Below, piece by piece: positions 62,629-64,000 of a stretch of DNA of 64,000 nucleotides. A program made the translations under genes and the position numbers. Each line of letters begins with the position of its first letter. The first letter of the stretch is position 1. Origin of the DNA: Gp6-AA40 sp036274155 (GTDB lineage: Bacteria; Acidobacteriota; Vicinamibacteria; Vicinamibacterales; UBA2999); assembly GCA_036274155.1 (NCBI GenBank), contig DASUGH010000043.1:46068-110067 (forward strand), in the 5' to 3' direction. The notes under the pieces were generated by a model. That model saw only the letters and a list, made by a program, of their open reading frames with translations, searched no databases and was not told the DNA's origin.

Positions 62629-63933
62629 ATGCTGACCTACGACCGCCGGGTCGTGCTGCTGGCTGTCGCCGCCGGCCTGCCCGGACTGATCCTCTCACTG
62701 GCGCTGCTCTGGATCGGACAGTACTCGTGGCTGCTGCAGACGACGCTCGCGCTGCTCGTCGTCGGTCTGTGGGGCAGCATCGTGGTCATGCTTCGCAACC
62801 GGATCGTCCGGCCACTGCAGACCGTCTCGAACCTGCTGGCTGCGCTGCGTGAGGACGACTTCTCGATTCGCGGCCGCGGGGCCGCCGGCGACGATCCGCT
62901 CGGCCAGGTGATGCAGGAAGTCAACTCGCTGGCCGAGACGCTGCGCGCGCAGCGCCTCGGTGCCCAGGAAGCCACCGCCCTGCTCCGTGCGGTGATCGCT
63001 GAAATCGACGTCGCGATCTTCGCGTTCGACGGCCAGCGCCGCGTCGCGCTCGTCAACCAGTACGGCGCCAGGCTGATGGGCGTAGCACAGGACGAGCTCG
63101 TCGGACGGAAGGCCGAGGACCTCGGGTTCGACTCGGCGCTGCGGACCGACTCCGGCATTCAGGACGTCAGCTTTCCGGGACGGTCCGCCCGTTGGGAAAT
63201 CCGGCGCCGCCAGTTCTGGCAGGGTGGCCAGCGCCACGAGTTGCTGGTGCTGGCCGACGTGAGCCAGCCGCTGCGCGAGCAGGAGCGGCAGGCGTGGCAG
63301 CGACTGATCAGAGTGATCGGGCACGAGCTGAACAACTCGCTCGCACCGATCAAGTCGATCGCCGGCAGCCTCGGCGCCCTCATCGCCCGCGCATCACTGC
63401 CCGACGACTGGCGCGACGACATGCAGCGCGGGCTGGCCATCATCGCGAGCAGGGCCGACGCTCTCGGCCGCTTCACCGTCGCCTACGCACAGCTCGCCCG
63501 CCTCCCGGCGCCACGAATCGGACCCACACCGATCGCGCCGCTGATGCGACGGGTCGTGAGCCTCGAGACACGGCTTCCCGTGACGCTCGAAGAAGGCCCC
63601 GAGTTCGACGTCCCCGGCGATGCGGATCAGCTCGAGCAGCTGCTGATCAACGTCGTCCGCAATGCGGTCGACGCGGCGCTCGAAACAGGCGGCCGCGTCG
63701 CAGCGGGATGGAACCGGCAGGATGGGCACGTGGAAGTCTGGATCGAGGATGAAGGCCCGGGGCTGCAGAGCACCGGGAATCTGTTCGTTCCCTTCTTTAC
63801 GACGAAGCCTGGTGGATCCGGCATCGGCCTGGTGCTGAGCCGGCAGATCGCCGAAGGACATGGCGGTTCACTGACACTCGAGAATCGTTCCGGCCATCGC
63901 GGGACGCGTGCGACGCTGACTCTCCCCATGTGA
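62629..63933 (+). CDS. Sensor histidine kinase (NtrY-like)
   Basis: 434 residues. Two membrane helices near the N-terminus (about 9-28 and 34-55), a HAMP-like linker (about 58-115), PAS (about 120-210), then a kinase core with H-box RVIGHELNNSLAPIKSI (about 230), N-box NVVRNAVDAAL, G1 EDEGPGLQ, and G2 GSGIGLVLSRQIAEGHGG. The H-box GHELNNSLAPI matches the NtrY-like group. No periplasmic domain is present between the helices, so it senses membrane or cytoplasmic signals. Six bases separate it from the sigma-54 regulator. Confidence 0.93.
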   Translation: MLTYDRRVVLLAVAAGLPGLILSLALLWIGQYSWLLQTTLALLVVGLWGSIVVMLRNRIVRPLQTVSNLLAALREDDFSIRGRGAAGDDPLGQVMQEVNSLAETLRAQRLGAQEATALLRAVIAEIDVAIFAFDGQRRVALVNQYGARLMGVAQDELVGRKAEDLGFDSALRTDSGIQDVSFPGRSARWEIRRRQFWQGGQRHELLVLADVSQPLREQERQAWQRLIRVIGHELNNSLAPIKSIAGSLGALIARASLPDDWRDDMQRGLAIIASRADALGRFTVAYAQLARLPAPRIGPTPIAPLMRRVVSLETRLPVTLEEGPEFDVPGDADQLEQLLINVVRNAVDAALETGGRVAAGWNRQDGHVEVWIEDEGPGLQSTGNLFVPFFTTKPGGSGIGLVLSRQIAEGHGGSLTLENRSGHRGTRATLTLPM

Positions 63934-63934
63934 A

Positions 63935-64000
63935 GGGTGCGAGGGTGCGAGGGTGCGAGGGTGCGGGGTGCGGGGTGCGGGGTGCGAGGGTGCGGGGTGC
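63935..64000. repeat. Tandem repeat of GGGTGCGA / GGGTGCG units, running off the window
   Basis: Short units (GAGGGTGC, GGGGTGC) repeat to the window end directly after the kinase stop. They are related to the array at 41417-41550. Confidence 0.85.

Overview
The window is about two-thirds G+C by eye and very gene-dense. It carries a single RecA, bacterial tRNA-Phe and tRNA-Pro genes, many secreted and lipoprotein products, several two-component and HD-GYP proteins, a relic of the large FtsX-type (ADOP-like) permeases, and many small intergenic palindromes. Together these suggest an Acidobacteriota chromosome, possibly class Vicinamibacteria (subdivision 6). That placement is inference; RecA or MoaA phylogeny would settle it. 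I see no phage, integrase, intact transposase, CRISPR array or rRNA.

Layout. 1-8863 is mostly housekeeping: a DciA/DUF721 tail, thiolase, recA behind a long structured leader, tRNA-Phe, a parvulin-type lipoprotein foldase, an S4 protein, a WYL regulator and a UPF0182 membrane protein. 8885-25189 is a compatible-solute region. It holds a glycogen-debranching-type glucosidase overlapping treZ (minus strand), then truA and small secreted or soluble enzymes. Next come an OpuC-like osmoprotectant ABC transporter and, divergent from it, a four-gene overlapping operon: an HtrA-like pseudo-protease with two PDZ domains, a degenerate CPA2-type antiporter paralogue, a CPA2 antiporter fused in frame to a complete trehalose-6-phosphate synthase, and otsB. 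25199-33070 holds murI, a Cu-type P1B ATPase with a YHS and two CxxC modules, a FecR / OmpA-lipoprotein / CHASE2-HD-GYP trio, and an FMN-dependent 2-hydroxyacid oxidase. 33306-41403 mixes a secreted acidobacterial-type protein, a HAD phosphatase, tRNA-Pro with its terminator, surE, an MFS carrier coupled to a subclass-B3-like metallo-beta-lactamase-fold protein, an AmrS-like radical SAM enzyme, moaA and a bacilliredoxin.

41588-48040 (minus strand) is a five-gene phosphorelay: NtrC-type regulator, REC-HD-GYP, hybrid kinase, Hpt, and REC with a zinc-ribbon-like tail. 48226-51827 has a cupin, a YgjP-type metallopeptidase, a PRC-barrel protein and an S41-fold protein that seems to have lost catalytic residues. 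51959-56335 is a sugar-catabolic operon (two xylose-isomerase-like TIM barrels around a Gfo/Idh/MocA dehydrogenase, then a nucleoside-symporter-type MFS carrier). 56472-63933 is a MacA/MacB-like export cluster with a broken permease, an FkbM methyltransferase, a second ATPase, and a sigma-54 response regulator plus kinase pair.

The best candidate for an undescribed system is 16608-25189. An osmoprotectant importer and a membrane-tethered trehalose synthase fused to an ion antiporter face each other across one 294-base control region. This suggests that ion flux and trehalose-6-phosphate synthesis are physically coupled. Gaps also contain several dispersed repeat families: palindromes with a CTGAAG core, GGGGTCAG-type REP elements including a 116-base hairpin element, and GGTGCGA tandem arrays.
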